A stretch of DNA of 32,146 bases, from the NCBI GenBank assembly GCA_002729235.1, contig PBTY01000046.1, forward strand, positions 1 through 32,146. Direction: 5' to 3'. The notes below the pieces were generated by a model. It was given only the letters and a program-made list of their open reading frames with translations. It was not told the DNA's origin and ran no database searches. The position numbers and the translations under genes are program-made. This DNA comes from Rickettsiales bacterium. GTDB taxonomy: Bacteria > Bacteroidota > Bacteroidia > Cytophagales > Cyclobacteriaceae. Below are positions 1 to 7,805 of the stretch, in pieces (position 1 is the first letter of the stretch; each line of letters starts with the position of its first letter).

Positions 1-1
1 T

Positions 2-94
2 CGACACCCCTTGATCCTGATTACAGGACAGAATCCTGGAGGGATGTGGCAGGGGGAGGCTTTGGCCTCAACCCTAATTAATTACAACATCTAA
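2..94 (+). CDS. C-terminal end of a DJ-1/PfpI-type (type 1 glutamine amidotransferase-like) protein, partial
   Basis: The left edge of the window cuts this gene; 30 codons remain in frame 2 before TAA at 92-94. The peptide contains LITGQNPGG followed by an amphipathic stretch ending in LINYNI. A TGQNP segment followed by a short helix is the usual C-terminus of DJ-1/PfpI domains, and the complete relative at 15837-16955 has the matching VTGQNPFST. Frame 1 is also open for 28 codons but shows nothing familiar. The family call rests on this one short motif. The next gene (mscS-like) converges on it, so it is the last gene of its transcript. Confidence 0.5.
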   Translation, partial: RHPLILITGQNPGGMWQGEALASTLINYNI

Positions 95-96
95 GT

Positions 97-220
97 CGTA
101 ATTAGGCTGCCATGGCGTAATTAGATTCGCCAATTATAGTTTAAGTGAATTGATCACAGGTGTACACTTTCCACCTGACATGCAAGTACATCATTTACAC
201 TTCCTGTCGATTCCTGTCGA
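97..220. repeat. Short direct repeats in the convergent gap 95-317
   Basis: The gap between the two converging genes holds CGTAATTAG twice (97-105 and 116-124) and a perfect tandem TTCCTGTCGA x2 (201-210, 211-220). A 6-bp inverted repeat, CAGGTG/CACCTG, lies at 157-162 and 172-177. There is no T-tract terminator and no ORF of note. These may be decayed intergenic repeats; no function is evident. Confidence 0.35.
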
Positions 221-317
221 CCCCATTTAAGTGTTCGTCACTGCCTTCTGCAATAACGGGTTGCAAAGATAATAACATTGATTACTCTACAAATGATTCC
301 TGAGAATCGTAATGTAT

Positions 318-1274
318 TTACGTAGCAGCGTTACCAGAGTTGATATTCATTTCAGATAATGTCATTCCTCCTTTGATTCCAAAATCCAAAGTGCGGATTG
401 GATATGGAATGGTAATATCATTGTCATCAAATGCCTTCTTGATGGATTTGATGGCTTTTGAACGCATATTGAGGAAACCAGGATTGTCTGGATACTCTAT
501 CCAAAACTTGATTTCAAAGTTGATCGAACTGTCTCCGAATTCTGTATAGGTGAAGATCATGTCTTCATGACGAATTACTCCATCCAATTCTTTTAAAGTC
601 TTGATGACAAGGTCTTCTACTTTTTGCAAGTCATCACCATAGGATACACCTACAGCCAGATCAATTCTTCTTTGGCCCAAAATGGTAAAGTTTTGAATTG
701 GACTCTGCAGTACGTCCTTGTTTGGAATGTAAACTTCCTGTCCTTGGAAGGTTTTAATCACGGTTACGCGAAGATTGGTTCTGGTCACCGTACCCATGAA
801 ATCACTGATTTTTACAATGTTACCTATGTGGAATGGAGTTCGAAATGCCAAGATAATTCCAGAGACGAAATTTGCCGCAATATCCTGAAAAGCAAAACCT
901 AGGGCCAAACCAACAACCCCAACCCCAGCTAACAATGAGGTGACCGCTTTGTCAAGTTGGAGAACTTCTAAAATGATAAACAGTCCGGTCCCAAGAACTA
1001 CGTAATAGACAATGGTGCCAAAGAGGTTTTCAAGCGCCTTGTTAGCGGACGACCGCCTAAATAGCCGGAGAAATACTTTTTGAATGGCCTTAGCTGATAC
1101 CAGGAAAATGATGAAAAGCACCACAGCCACGGCCATATTTGGAAGCATGGAAAGAAAAGTGTCCCACCACGTTTCTACTTTGCCAGTGATCTTTTCGATT
1201 GGCTCTTTCATTTCGGTGGTCAGAGAGTCAGCGGCCTGCTTGATCTTTTCACCGGTTTTTTGCGGATCATTCAT
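318..1274 (-). CDS. MscS-family small-conductance mechanosensitive channel
   Basis: This inner-membrane channel would open under membrane tension and release osmolytes on hypo-osmotic shock. Of 318 residues (E. coli MscS has 286), about 45-65 and 85-105 form two membrane segments. Residues about 107-140 form the Gly/Ala-rich pore helix (LLAGVGVVGLALGFAFQD) that continues into the family-typical FVSGIILAFRTPFHIGN. The rest is the cytoplasmic beta and alpha/beta vestibule (e.g. VYIPNKDVLQSPIQNFT). The N-terminal 40 residues are charged and cytoplasmic. It starts at ATG 1274, 41 bp downstream of the methyltransferase gene on the same strand, so co-transcription is possible. The family call is secure; gating properties are not visible. 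Confidence 0.95.
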   Translation of the reverse strand: MNDPQKTGEKIKQAADSLTTEMKEPIEKITGKVETWWDTFLSMLPNMAVAVVLFIIFLVSAKAIQKVFLRLFRRSSANKALENLFGTIVYYVVLGTGLFIILEVLQLDKAVTSLLAGVGVVGLALGFAFQDIAANFVSGIILAFRTPFHIGNIVKISDFMGTVTRTNLRVTVIKTFQGQEVYIPNKDVLQSPIQNFTILGQRRIDLAVGVSYGDDLQKVEDLVIKTLKELDGVIRHEDMIFTYTEFGDSSINFEIKFWIEYPDNPGFLNMRSKAIKSIKKAFDDNDITIPYPIRTLDFGIKGGMTLSEMNINSGNAAT

Positions 1275-1315
1275 ACTAGGAATAACCCAAAAAGGCCTGT
1301 ACTGTTTAGCGAAAG

Positions 1316-2449
1316 TTAATTTTCCCGACTACCCTTATACATCTCGTATTTCTGGAATTTACATTCCAGCGATCCATTGAACAAGACTAGCTTCTTAGAA
1401 GCACGAAGTTTTAAATGTTTGAAAGCTTCCATATTGCTGCTGAGAATCCAGGCATCAAAGCCATCAAAGTTGTTTTTCAGGACATCACTAATGGTCTTGT
1501 AAAACTCATTGGTGTTGGTTCTACCGATACGTTCTCCATAAGGAGGGTTGCATACGATCATGCCGTTCGGGGTCTTCGGACGGTGGTCCTCAAATGCGAT
1601 TTTTTGAATATTGACCACATCCTTCAATCTGAACTTGCGCAAGCTTTTGTTGGCTGCGAGTACAGTATTGCCATCGATATCGCCTCCTGAAATATTAAGT
1701 GCTGTTTTTCTAACTCCTGCTCTACCTTCTGCCACTACTCGGTTCCAAACGGTCGGTTGGTAGTTGCTCCAGTTTTTAAAAGCAAAATCTTGCCTGTTGA
1801 TTTGCGGAGGGATGTTTTGACCCATCATGGCTGCCTCTATCAGAATGGTTCCAGTGCCACACATAGGGTCAATCAGTGGAATGTTCTTATTCCATCCTGC
1901 TAACTTCAAAAGTCCAGCTCCCAGAACTTCATTAAGTGGAGCTTCATGGCCTGGCTCTCTGTAACCTCTTCTGTTGAGGGTATCACCTGAGCTATCAAGG
2001 GAGATCGTAAATTGATCTTTGAAAGCATACAGATCAAACTGAATGTCAGGGTTTTTAATATCCACTGAGGGTCGTCTTCCGAACTTATTCCGGAACTGAT
2101 CAACAATGGCATCTTTGGTTTTGAGTGCAGCATATTTGGAGTGCTTGAAAAACTCAGAGAAAACAGTATTGTCGATGGCGAAGGTCTGTTCCATTTTCAG
2201 ATACTTGGACCAATCATGCTTCATTACCTGGTCATAAAGCTGCTGCTCATTTCTTGCTTGAAAACTGTATACTGGTACCAGTACTTTAAGCGCGAGTCTA
2301 AGGTTGTAGTTTGCTTTATACAAGAACTCCAGATCTCCTTCACAAGCCACTGAGCGTTTGTGGATCTGCACGTTTTGTCCCCCAAGACTTCTTACTTCTT
2401 CTGCAAGTAAATCTTCTAAACCAAAAAATGTCTTAATGTGTATTTTCAA
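1316..2449 (-). CDS. THUMP-domain class I SAM-dependent RNA methyltransferase (RlmL N-half type)
   Basis: Predicted N2-guanine methyltransferase acting on 23S rRNA, corresponding to the N-terminal half of E. coli RlmL (m2G2445). A ferredoxin-like/THUMP RNA-binding region covers about residues 1-160. The Rossmann methyltransferase domain has the SAM motif DPMCGTGT at 194-201 and the catalytic NPPYGER at 301-307. At 377 residues it matches the stand-alone Bacteroidota form without the RlmK half. It starts 5 bp after the DUF1684 gene's stop, implying one transcript. The target position is inferred from the family; confidence in an rRNA methyltransferase is high. Confidence 0.92.
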   Translation of the reverse strand: MKIHIKTFFGLEDLLAEEVRSLGGQNVQIHKRSVACEGDLEFLYKANYNLRLALKVLVPVYSFQARNEQQLYDQVMKHDWSKYLKMEQTFAIDNTVFSEFFKHSKYAALKTKDAIVDQFRNKFGRRPSVDIKNPDIQFDLYAFKDQFTISLDSSGDTLNRRGYREPGHEAPLNEVLGAGLLKLAGWNKNIPLIDPMCGTGTILIEAAMMGQNIPPQINRQDFAFKNWSNYQPTVWNRVVAEGRAGVRKTALNISGGDIDGNTVLAANKSLRKFRLKDVVNIQKIAFEDHRPKTPNGMIVCNPPYGERIGRTNTNEFYKTISDVLKNNFDGFDAWILSSNMEAFKHLKLRASKKLVLFNGSLECKFQKYEMYKGSREN

Positions 2450-2454
2450 TGTCT

Positions 2455-3060
2455 CTAGTCTTTATCCCAGGCCTTTACTCCAGCTTCAATTCGCAAAGCT
2501 AAGTCATTCTCAGCAGGTGGAATAGGACATGAGTATCTTCCGCTATATGCGCAGTAGGGGTTGTACGCTTTATTGAAGTCTAATATGATACTATCACCTT
2601 CCGGAATTCTCAGGTCTATATAGCGGCCGCCACCGTAGGTCTCAAAGTCATTCGTGTGATCTGTAAACGGTGCGAACAAATAATCTTTGTATTCTTCTTG
2701 CTCCCGCAATTCTAGGTTTTGATAAATAGGGAATTCGAATGATTGTCCATCTATATCAAACCTCGCGATTCCATACTGCACATAAACAGGTAATCGGTCA
2801 GTTGTGGTAGGAATGGTAAATGGCTTTTGAAATGGAGTAAACTCAAATGAAGCTTCTATTCTCCAATTCTCATTTATTGGAAAGAAATCATGCGATTTAA
2901 ACTTTTTGAGGTCCTTCTTTTCAAGAGGTGATTCCTCTGGGTTTGCAAACTCTTCATTCAACTCTGTTTGCCATTTTTTAATTTCCTCTTCATGTGATTG
3001 TTGAGCACATATAAAAGTACTAAGTGATAACGTTATTATTGATAGAGATGCCTTGAGCAT
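2455..3060 (-). CDS. Exported DUF1684 protein
   Basis: A 201-residue protein with a signal peptide (LKASLSIITLSLSTFICAQ) followed by a DUF1684 fold. Family hallmarks in the C-terminal half are GRYIDLRIPEGD and the Cys/Tyr-rich YNPYCAYSGRYSCPIP. No enzymatic role is established for the family. I chose ATG 3060, because the longer reading starts at a TTG (3090) and would put ten residues ahead of the signal peptide. It is the first gene of a minus-strand run with the methyltransferase 5 bp downstream, and it is divergent from the thioredoxin-like gene. Confidence 0.85.
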   Translation of the reverse strand: MLKASLSIITLSLSTFICAQQSHEEEIKKWQTELNEEFANPEESPLEKKDLKKFKSHDFFPINENWRIEASFEFTPFQKPFTIPTTTDRLPVYVQYGIARFDIDGQSFEFPIYQNLELREQEEYKDYLFAPFTDHTNDFETYGGGRYIDLRIPEGDSIILDFNKAYNPYCAYSGRYSCPIPPAENDLALRIEAGVKAWDKD

Positions 3061-3147
3061 AATTGTAAAAATTGATAGAGTGATCTTCAAAAATCAATTA
3101 GATTTACCCTAATCCACCTTGGATTGTCGACCAAAGAAAGTATAAAC

Positions 3148-4338
3148 ATGAGCAAACTCACCTCATTTCTAATATTAGTTCTGTTATTATCTCTCCATTC
3201 GTATACTCAGGCCCAGTCAAACGGAATCCAATTTGTAGAAATGCAATGGGAAGAGGTACTCGAAAAATCAAAGGCAGAAAATAAGCTAATCTTCATAGAG
3301 GGTTACGTAGAATGGAGTGAACCTTGTGCAGTATTGGAAGAGTACACATTAACCGATAAAGAAGTTGGAGAGTTTTATAATGCCAACTTTATTAATGTTC
3401 AGATAGATATGGAGGACTATCTTGGTTTACAGCTTACAGAAATGTATGAGGTAGCGTCTTATCCTGTGTTCCTATTTATTGATGCGGCAGGCACTATGAT
3501 TCATAGAGGTTGTGGTGCAGTAGATGCTGCAGACTTTATCGCTATGGGCGAAGCAGCTATTGGTGACAGTCCTCTTTCGGTAATGCAGCAGAAGTTTGAG
3601 ACAGGAGAACGTTCGCTTGATTTTCTAACAGATTACTCCTATGCATTGGACTATGCCTGTGTAGATAAGACGGAATTTGTGACCACTTACTTTGAGAATA
3701 CGGATCAGCGAGAATGGATGAGTGAGGAATCCTGGGCTATGATTAACCTGAATGTGTCTGATCCTTACAGCAAACAAATTCAGTATTTGATTGCCTATCA
3801 CGACATGTTTTCTATGAAGTATGGAAAGGATACTGTTGATGCCAAGATCTTTAATGTGATGCTCGATCAATTGATAGCCATTTACGAAGGAGGAGACTTG
3901 ACTTTGTTTGCTACTCAAGCCCTCAAGAGATTGATGTCAGAAGTAGAATTTGCAGATAAAAGTAAGCTGGTGAGCCTGGCAGATCTTAAAGTCAATGACC
4001 TGAAAGAGAATTGGCCTGAATATGCTAAAAATGCAATTACCGTAGTGGAGGAACAGGAAGTAGCTGATCCAGATCAGCTAAATGAATTTGCCTGGAAGTT
4101 TTACCTATTCATAGAGGAGGCAAGTCAACTCGAGATGGCAGCAAAATGGATGAAGGGCGTTATTCAAGACTATCCGGATGCGACCTATTATGATACCTAT
4201 GCTTCTTTGAAGCACAAATTGGGAGAGCAAAAGGAAGCGGTAAAATATGGTCAGTTAGCTTTACAGGCTGCAGAAATGGAGGGAGAAGATATCCTTCACT
4301 ACAAGACTCAATTAGACCTATTTAAGGCTGGTAAATAA
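3148..4338 (+). CDS. Exported thioredoxin-fold protein with degenerate redox motif and C-terminal helical region
   Basis: Residues 1-23 form a signal peptide (LTSFLILVLLLSLHSYTQAQ). Residues about 28-140 are thioredoxin-like, with the usual context of a lone Trx domain (LIFIEGYVEW, VQIDMEDYLGL, YPVFLFIDAAG with the cis-Pro). The active site reads WSEPC at residues 56-60, where family members normally have WCGPC, so the attacking Cys is Ser57 and only Cys60 remains. Another Cys lies in HRGCGA. Residues about 150-396 are all-helical, TPR-like (KWMKGVIQDYPDATYYDTYA). Disulfide exchange is therefore doubtful; a chaperone or adaptor role is possible. ATG 3148 is preferred over the TTG at 3124. Confidence 0.85.
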   Translation: MSKLTSFLILVLLLSLHSYTQAQSNGIQFVEMQWEEVLEKSKAENKLIFIEGYVEWSEPCAVLEEYTLTDKEVGEFYNANFINVQIDMEDYLGLQLTEMYEVASYPVFLFIDAAGTMIHRGCGAVDAADFIAMGEAAIGDSPLSVMQQKFETGERSLDFLTDYSYALDYACVDKTEFVTTYFENTDQREWMSEESWAMINLNVSDPYSKQIQYLIAYHDMFSMKYGKDTVDAKIFNVMLDQLIAIYEGGDLTLFATQALKRLMSEVEFADKSKLVSLADLKVNDLKENWPEYAKNAITVVEEQEVADPDQLNEFAWKFYLFIEEASQLEMAAKWMKGVIQDYPDATYYDTYASLKHKLGEQKEAVKYGQLALQAAEMEGEDILHYKTQLDLFKAGK

Positions 4339-4339
4339 C

Positions 4340-4849
4340 TTAGATAGTCAGTTTCATTATCAAATCAGTTTGGGCATCCTTGCCAAGCTGAAAGACGTGT
4401 TTATCTATTGGCTGAAAGCCCATTTTTTCATAGAATGCGATCGCTTTCGGGTTTTGTTCCCAAACACCTAGCCAAATAAAATCTAGGTTATTTGTGATTG
4501 CCAAATTCTTTACCTTTTCAATCATTTCCCGACCAATACCTTGTCCTTTTAGGTTTTTGGAAACGTATATTCTCTCAATCTCAAGTGAGTTAGGGTAAAT
4601 TTCTTCCGTTTGTGCCGATGCGAAATTGATTTTGAAATAACCAACGATCTCACTATTCTCAATGATAATATGAAACTCAGATTCTGGATGATCAAACTCT
4701 CTTTCAAATGCCTCTTTAGAAAAAGACTCTTGAAGATAATCACGCATATTTTCCTCTGTATTCAAGTGAGCATAGGTCAGCATAAAATTCTCTCTAGCGA
4801 ATTGGTGGAGTTCCTCTAGATGACTTGTTGTTGCTTTAATGATTTCCAT
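4340..4849 (-). CDS. GNAT-family N-acetyltransferase
   Basis: Cytoplasmic acetyl-CoA-dependent acetyltransferase of unknown substrate, about 169 residues from ATG 4849. Motif A is clear (IERIYVSKNLKGQGIGREM, the Q/RxxGxG/A pyrophosphate loop), followed by motif B (WLGVWEQNPKAIAFYEKMGF). ATG 4849 gives the normal family N-terminus (MEIIKATTSHLEEL) and is preceded by a GGGAAAG-like ribosome site, so nine extra upstream codons are probably untranslated. It overlaps the end of the pseudouridine synthase gene by 14 bp and is probably the last gene of that transcript. Confidence 0.9.
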   Translation of the reverse strand: MEIIKATTSHLEELHQFARENFMLTYAHLNTEENMRDYLQESFSKEAFEREFDHPESEFHIIIENSEIVGYFKINFASAQTEEIYPNSLEIERIYVSKNLKGQGIGREMIEKVKNLAITNNLDFIWLGVWEQNPKAIAFYEKMGFQPIDKHVFQLGKDAQTDLIMKLTI

Positions 4850-5720
4850 TTTTTCTTTCCCAGCGTTTTTGTTCATTGTTCATGCGGTTATGGAATTTTG
4901 AAGGAAGCTCTATTTGAATCTCCAATGGTTCTAAAGTAACAGGATGAGTGAATTCTAACCTTACTGAAGAAAGAAAAAGTCCTTTATGCTTGATGGTGTT
5001 ATCAGCATATAATGGATCCCCATAGATCGGAAAACCAGCCTCGCTGCAATGGATCCGCAGCTGGTGAGTTCTTCCAGTTTTAGGAGACAATTCCAGTAGG
5101 GTCAACTCATCATTTTTCAAAGACCGGACAGTGCTTAGTTTCCTGAATGACGTTTTAGCAACTTTTCCATCAATAATAGATTCCCAGTTACCCGATTCTG
5201 GAGTCTGTCCCATCACCAGAGCCTGATAAGTTTTTTGGATGCCCCCTTGCTCAAAGAGTTTGTTGATAAGAAGAAGAGCTTCATTGGATTTGGCCGCAAT
5301 CAACAGACCTGAGGTGAGGCTATCCAAACGATGAGCAGGTCTTGGGGAGGAAAGTTTGTTCGAATCTGTAGTTTGAAAATGGGTATGAGCAAGTGCAGCC
5401 TCTAAAGTTCTGAATAAGTTGCCACTAGTGGGAAGACCAGCAGGTTTGTTGACAATCACATAGTATTCATCTTCATATATGACTGGCACTTCTAAAGGGT
5501 AAGGCTTGATTTTAGATACTTGATTAAAGTAAGATATCACATCACCTTTTGATGGAATAGTGGCGGTTGCTGCAATTTGATGGTTAATGGTTATTCGTTT
5601 GGCTTTGATGGCTTTCCTGATACTGCTTTTGGATGGAAGCTGATGGAAGACTCCAATGAGGTAGTCTGCTATTCTTTGGGAGCTGGATTCAGTGACAATA
5701 TGTTCAGAGACTTTATCCAA
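4836..5720 (-). CDS. RluA-family RNA pseudouridine synthase
   Basis: Isomerises uridine to pseudouridine in rRNA or tRNA. Residues about 12-65 resemble an S4 RNA-binding domain (SIRKAIKAKRITINHQ). The catalytic domain carries the family signature HRLDSLTSGLL at 130-140 with catalytic Asp133, then KTYQALVMG and the GRTHQLRIH motif. It is full length at 294 residues. The only plausible start is TTG at 5720: an in-frame TAA lies 24 bp upstream and the next Met is far inside the domain. That TAA (5742-5744) is also the stop codon of the preceding DUF1572 gene, so both genes share a frame with a 21-bp gap. Confidence 0.92.
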   Translation of the reverse strand: MDKVSEHIVTESSSQRIADYLIGVFHQLPSKSSIRKAIKAKRITINHQIAATATIPSKGDVISYFNQVSKIKPYPLEVPVIYEDEYYVIVNKPAGLPTSGNLFRTLEAALAHTHFQTTDSNKLSSPRPAHRLDSLTSGLLIAAKSNEALLLINKLFEQGGIQKTYQALVMGQTPESGNWESIIDGKVAKTSFRKLSTVRSLKNDELTLLELSPKTGRTHQLRIHCSEAGFPIYGDPLYADNTIKHKGLFLSSVRLEFTHPVTLEPLEIQIELPSKFHNRMNNEQKRWERKNGNH

Positions 5721-5741
5721 AAACGTTCTTTTGAAGCAAAG

Positions 5742-6296
5742 TTAAATCCTCTCCGTAAAATGGCCAGAGTCCTTCTTTTCCTGATCAAACTTGTTTTGAT
5801 TGTATTGGGCAGACTGACCTTTTGGAATGGATAGTGACTGCCATTCTTCTCCTTTTTGTATTTTTCCAAGTAGTATGATCTGACCAATGTGAGAAGAATA
5901 ATGGGCCAATTGTCTTTGGATAGCATCAACTACAGAATGTGCCTCATTTCTAATGTAAATCTTCTTGTCAAGATCAGATTCTGACAATGATTCTAGTGCA
6001 CCCAAAAAACAATCCCAGCCTTCATTCCAACGATCAAGTAGTTCTTTTCGGGTCTTTATTTCATCTTCGAATTCTGCATCCCGATTTCGCCAATCTTTTT
6101 CACCATCTTCCGTTAGGAAATTAGTCCAGCGAGAAAGCATATTGCCAGATAAATGATTCACAATGATCGCGATACTATTTGAATTGGGTTCCGGGTTCCA
6201 AAATAGCTGATCCTCTGAAAGCTGATCGAATGTTCGTTCCCCATTGAGTTTGGAGTGCTTTAAAAGCTTGATCGTATTTGGTAGGTAATCTTTCAA
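5742..6296 (-). CDS. DUF1572 (DinB-like four-helix) protein
   Basis: A 184-residue cytoplasmic protein of the DinB/YfiT-like metal-binding superfamily, DUF1572 branch. It keeps the family blocks SNSIAIIVNHLSGNMLSRW, WRNRDAEFED and the late HYSSHIGQIILLGK. The conserved His residues (NHLSGN, HYSSH) are the likely metal ligands. Function is unproven; relatives are suspected thiol-dependent or detoxifying enzymes. The start is TTG at 6296, which gives the normal family N-terminus and overlaps the preceding gene's TGA as TTGA. That implies translational coupling. Confidence 0.85.
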   Translation of the reverse strand: MKDYLPNTIKLLKHSKLNGERTFDQLSEDQLFWNPEPNSNSIAIIVNHLSGNMLSRWTNFLTEDGEKDWRNRDAEFEDEIKTRKELLDRWNEGWDCFLGALESLSESDLDKKIYIRNEAHSVVDAIQRQLAHYSSHIGQIILLGKIQKGEEWQSLSIPKGQSAQYNQNKFDQEKKDSGHFTERI

Positions 6297-6601
6297 TGAT
6301 CTACAGTTTCATAAAAGCCAAGAAATTCCTCTTTTGAATAGAGTGATTTACATTGTTCGTTGAGTTGATCGTATTCTGCCTTATTGATACTCAAAAAGCT
6401 TTCATATGAATCTTTACAAACCCAACTATCGATAACCAGATAGTCATTTTTGTCAACCTTTTTGATCAACTCTTGCCCAAGATAGTCATCACTTTTTTCA
6501 TAAAAATGGAACCAGGTACCATTTCTTCTATAAGCTTCTTCGAATTGATCTTTTTGGTCAGGTGAACATTCGTAATGCCACACAAGCTGATACATCTTCA
6601 T
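6293..6601 (-). CDS. Small antibiotic-biosynthesis-monooxygenase (ABM)-like protein
   Basis: A 102-residue cytoplasmic protein with the dimeric alpha/beta-barrel pattern of ABM-like proteins: YQLVWHYECSPDQKDQFEEA at the start, LIKKVDKNDYLVIDSWVC in the middle, and a C-terminal FLGFYETV strand. It begins the minus-strand run that continues through DUF1572, RluA and GNAT genes. Substrate and enzymatic activity cannot be judged; some family members are only structural. ATG 6601 is clear, with a second Met two codons later. Confidence 0.65.
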   Translation of the reverse strand: MKMYQLVWHYECSPDQKDQFEEAYRRNGTWFHFYEKSDDYLGQELIKKVDKNDYLVIDSWVCKDSYESFLSINKAEYDQLNEQCKSLYSKEEFLGFYETVDH

Positions 6602-6670
6602 GGGGTAGTTGGGGTTTGTTCTTCCTTATAATTTAGTCAGAATTAGAACAAACTTCAACCGTAATACTAG

Positions 6671-7675
6671 CTATTTATACTCTTCTTTGCCATCAGCATG
6701 TTTGGCAAATCGACCACTCTCTTTTGGATGGACGTGATCATTTTTTGGCCATGGCCAACCACCAAATTGAGTTCTTTGATATTCCTGAAATGCCTGTTGG
6801 ATCTCAGCTTGAGTGTTCATGACGAAAGGTCCGTATTGTGCCACAGGCTCATTGATTGGTTTGCCTTGCAATACCAGAAATTTGGCTTCTTGATCTCCGT
6901 TTTTGATCGTTACGGCCTGGCTTGCATCTAACTCCGCCGCTTTCTCCAATGGGAAATTTTGATTGTTCAGTTGAACCGATCCGCCAGAGTAGTAATATAG
7001 GGATCTGTTAGCCTCAGCACTAGCCAATGGTAGAGTCCATTCAGCACCTGGAGCCATAGTAAAAGTCCAGATGGCAACTTCATGTGCTGGATCAGCTGCC
7101 CATGAATCTGGTGCTGGAGTTAATGCTTTTACATCAGCAATGGAACCAGCAATTACTTTTACCTTGGTTTTACCATCTTCAGAAGTGTAATAAGGTATGT
7201 CTTCGGACCAAAGCATTTTAAAATGCGGTTCCACAAACTTACTTTTCGCAGGAAGATTAAGCCAGATTTGGAATAAGACTAGTGGGTTGTCTTCGTCTTC
7301 CTTCAAAAGAGGAAACATTTCAGAATGGTTGACACCTTTACCAGCGGTCATCCATTGCACATCTCCGTTCCCAAAACGACCAGCTGCACCAAGTGAATCT
7401 GAATGATCAATAAGACCTCTTTCACCTACTGTCACTGTCTCAAATCCTCTATGTGGGTGCTGTGGGAAACCAGGTACAGTTGATCCATGGTACATTCTCC
7501 ATTTGTTGGATGGATCAAAATCCTGGCCAATGTTTCTACCAGCAATGGATTCTGCAGGACCCATTTCTTTGTTTCCTTTTGGGTAATCGTCCTTGTGATA
7601 CACACAGAATAGAAAAGGATCTTGTGTTACCCATGGGAAGCCAAGAGGCTTTATATGTTTGATAGCTGAACTCAT
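6671..7675 (-). CDS. Pirin-family cupin protein
   Basis: Bicupin of the pirin family; characterised members are Fe-dependent quercetinases or regulatory proteins. The N-terminal cupin has the metal-binding set: [10 protein letters not shown] at 73-82 (His73, His75) and NHSEM (His117, Glu119). The C-terminal cupin domain follows (VIAGSIADV...[10 protein letters not shown]). With 334 residues it is somewhat longer than E. coli YhhW (231) and carries an extended N-terminus and a charged C-terminal tail ([16 protein letters not shown]). No signal peptide, so it is cytoplasmic. It is a single gene, divergent from the fucosidase. Confidence 0.93.
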   Translation of the reverse strand: MSSAIKHIKPLGFPWVTQDPFLFCVYHKDDYPKGNKEMGPAESIAGRNIGQDFDPSNKWRMYHGSTVPGFPQHPHRGFETVTVGERGLIDHSDSLGAAGRFGNGDVQWMTAGKGVNHSEMFPLLKEDEDNPLVLFQIWLNLPAKSKFVEPHFKMLWSEDIPYYTSEDGKTKVKVIAGSIADVKALTPAPDSWAADPAHEVAIWTFTMAPGAEWTLPLASAEANRSLYYYSGGSVQLNNQNFPLEKAAELDASQAVTIKNGDQEAKFLVLQGKPINEPVAQYGPFVMNTQAEIQQAFQEYQRTQFGGWPWPKNDHVHPKESGRFAKHADGKEEYK

Positions 7676-7805
7676 TGTTATATCATGTTAATTTAAATGT
7701 ACCAACATGTAATTAGAATAATTTGTTTCATTTATTCATCATTAAATTGGTCATTCAATTTCAAGATGACCTAGATGTCTAGATTGTCAATATAGCATTT
7801 TTTAT

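Noticed and set aside
157-177. CAGGTG/CACCTG hairpin as a terminator for the converging genes
   Set aside because: Only 6 bp with a 9-base loop and no T-run on either strand.
3124-3147. TTG start for the thioredoxin-like gene
   Set aside because: It would place eight polar residues before an otherwise perfect signal peptide starting at ATG 3148.
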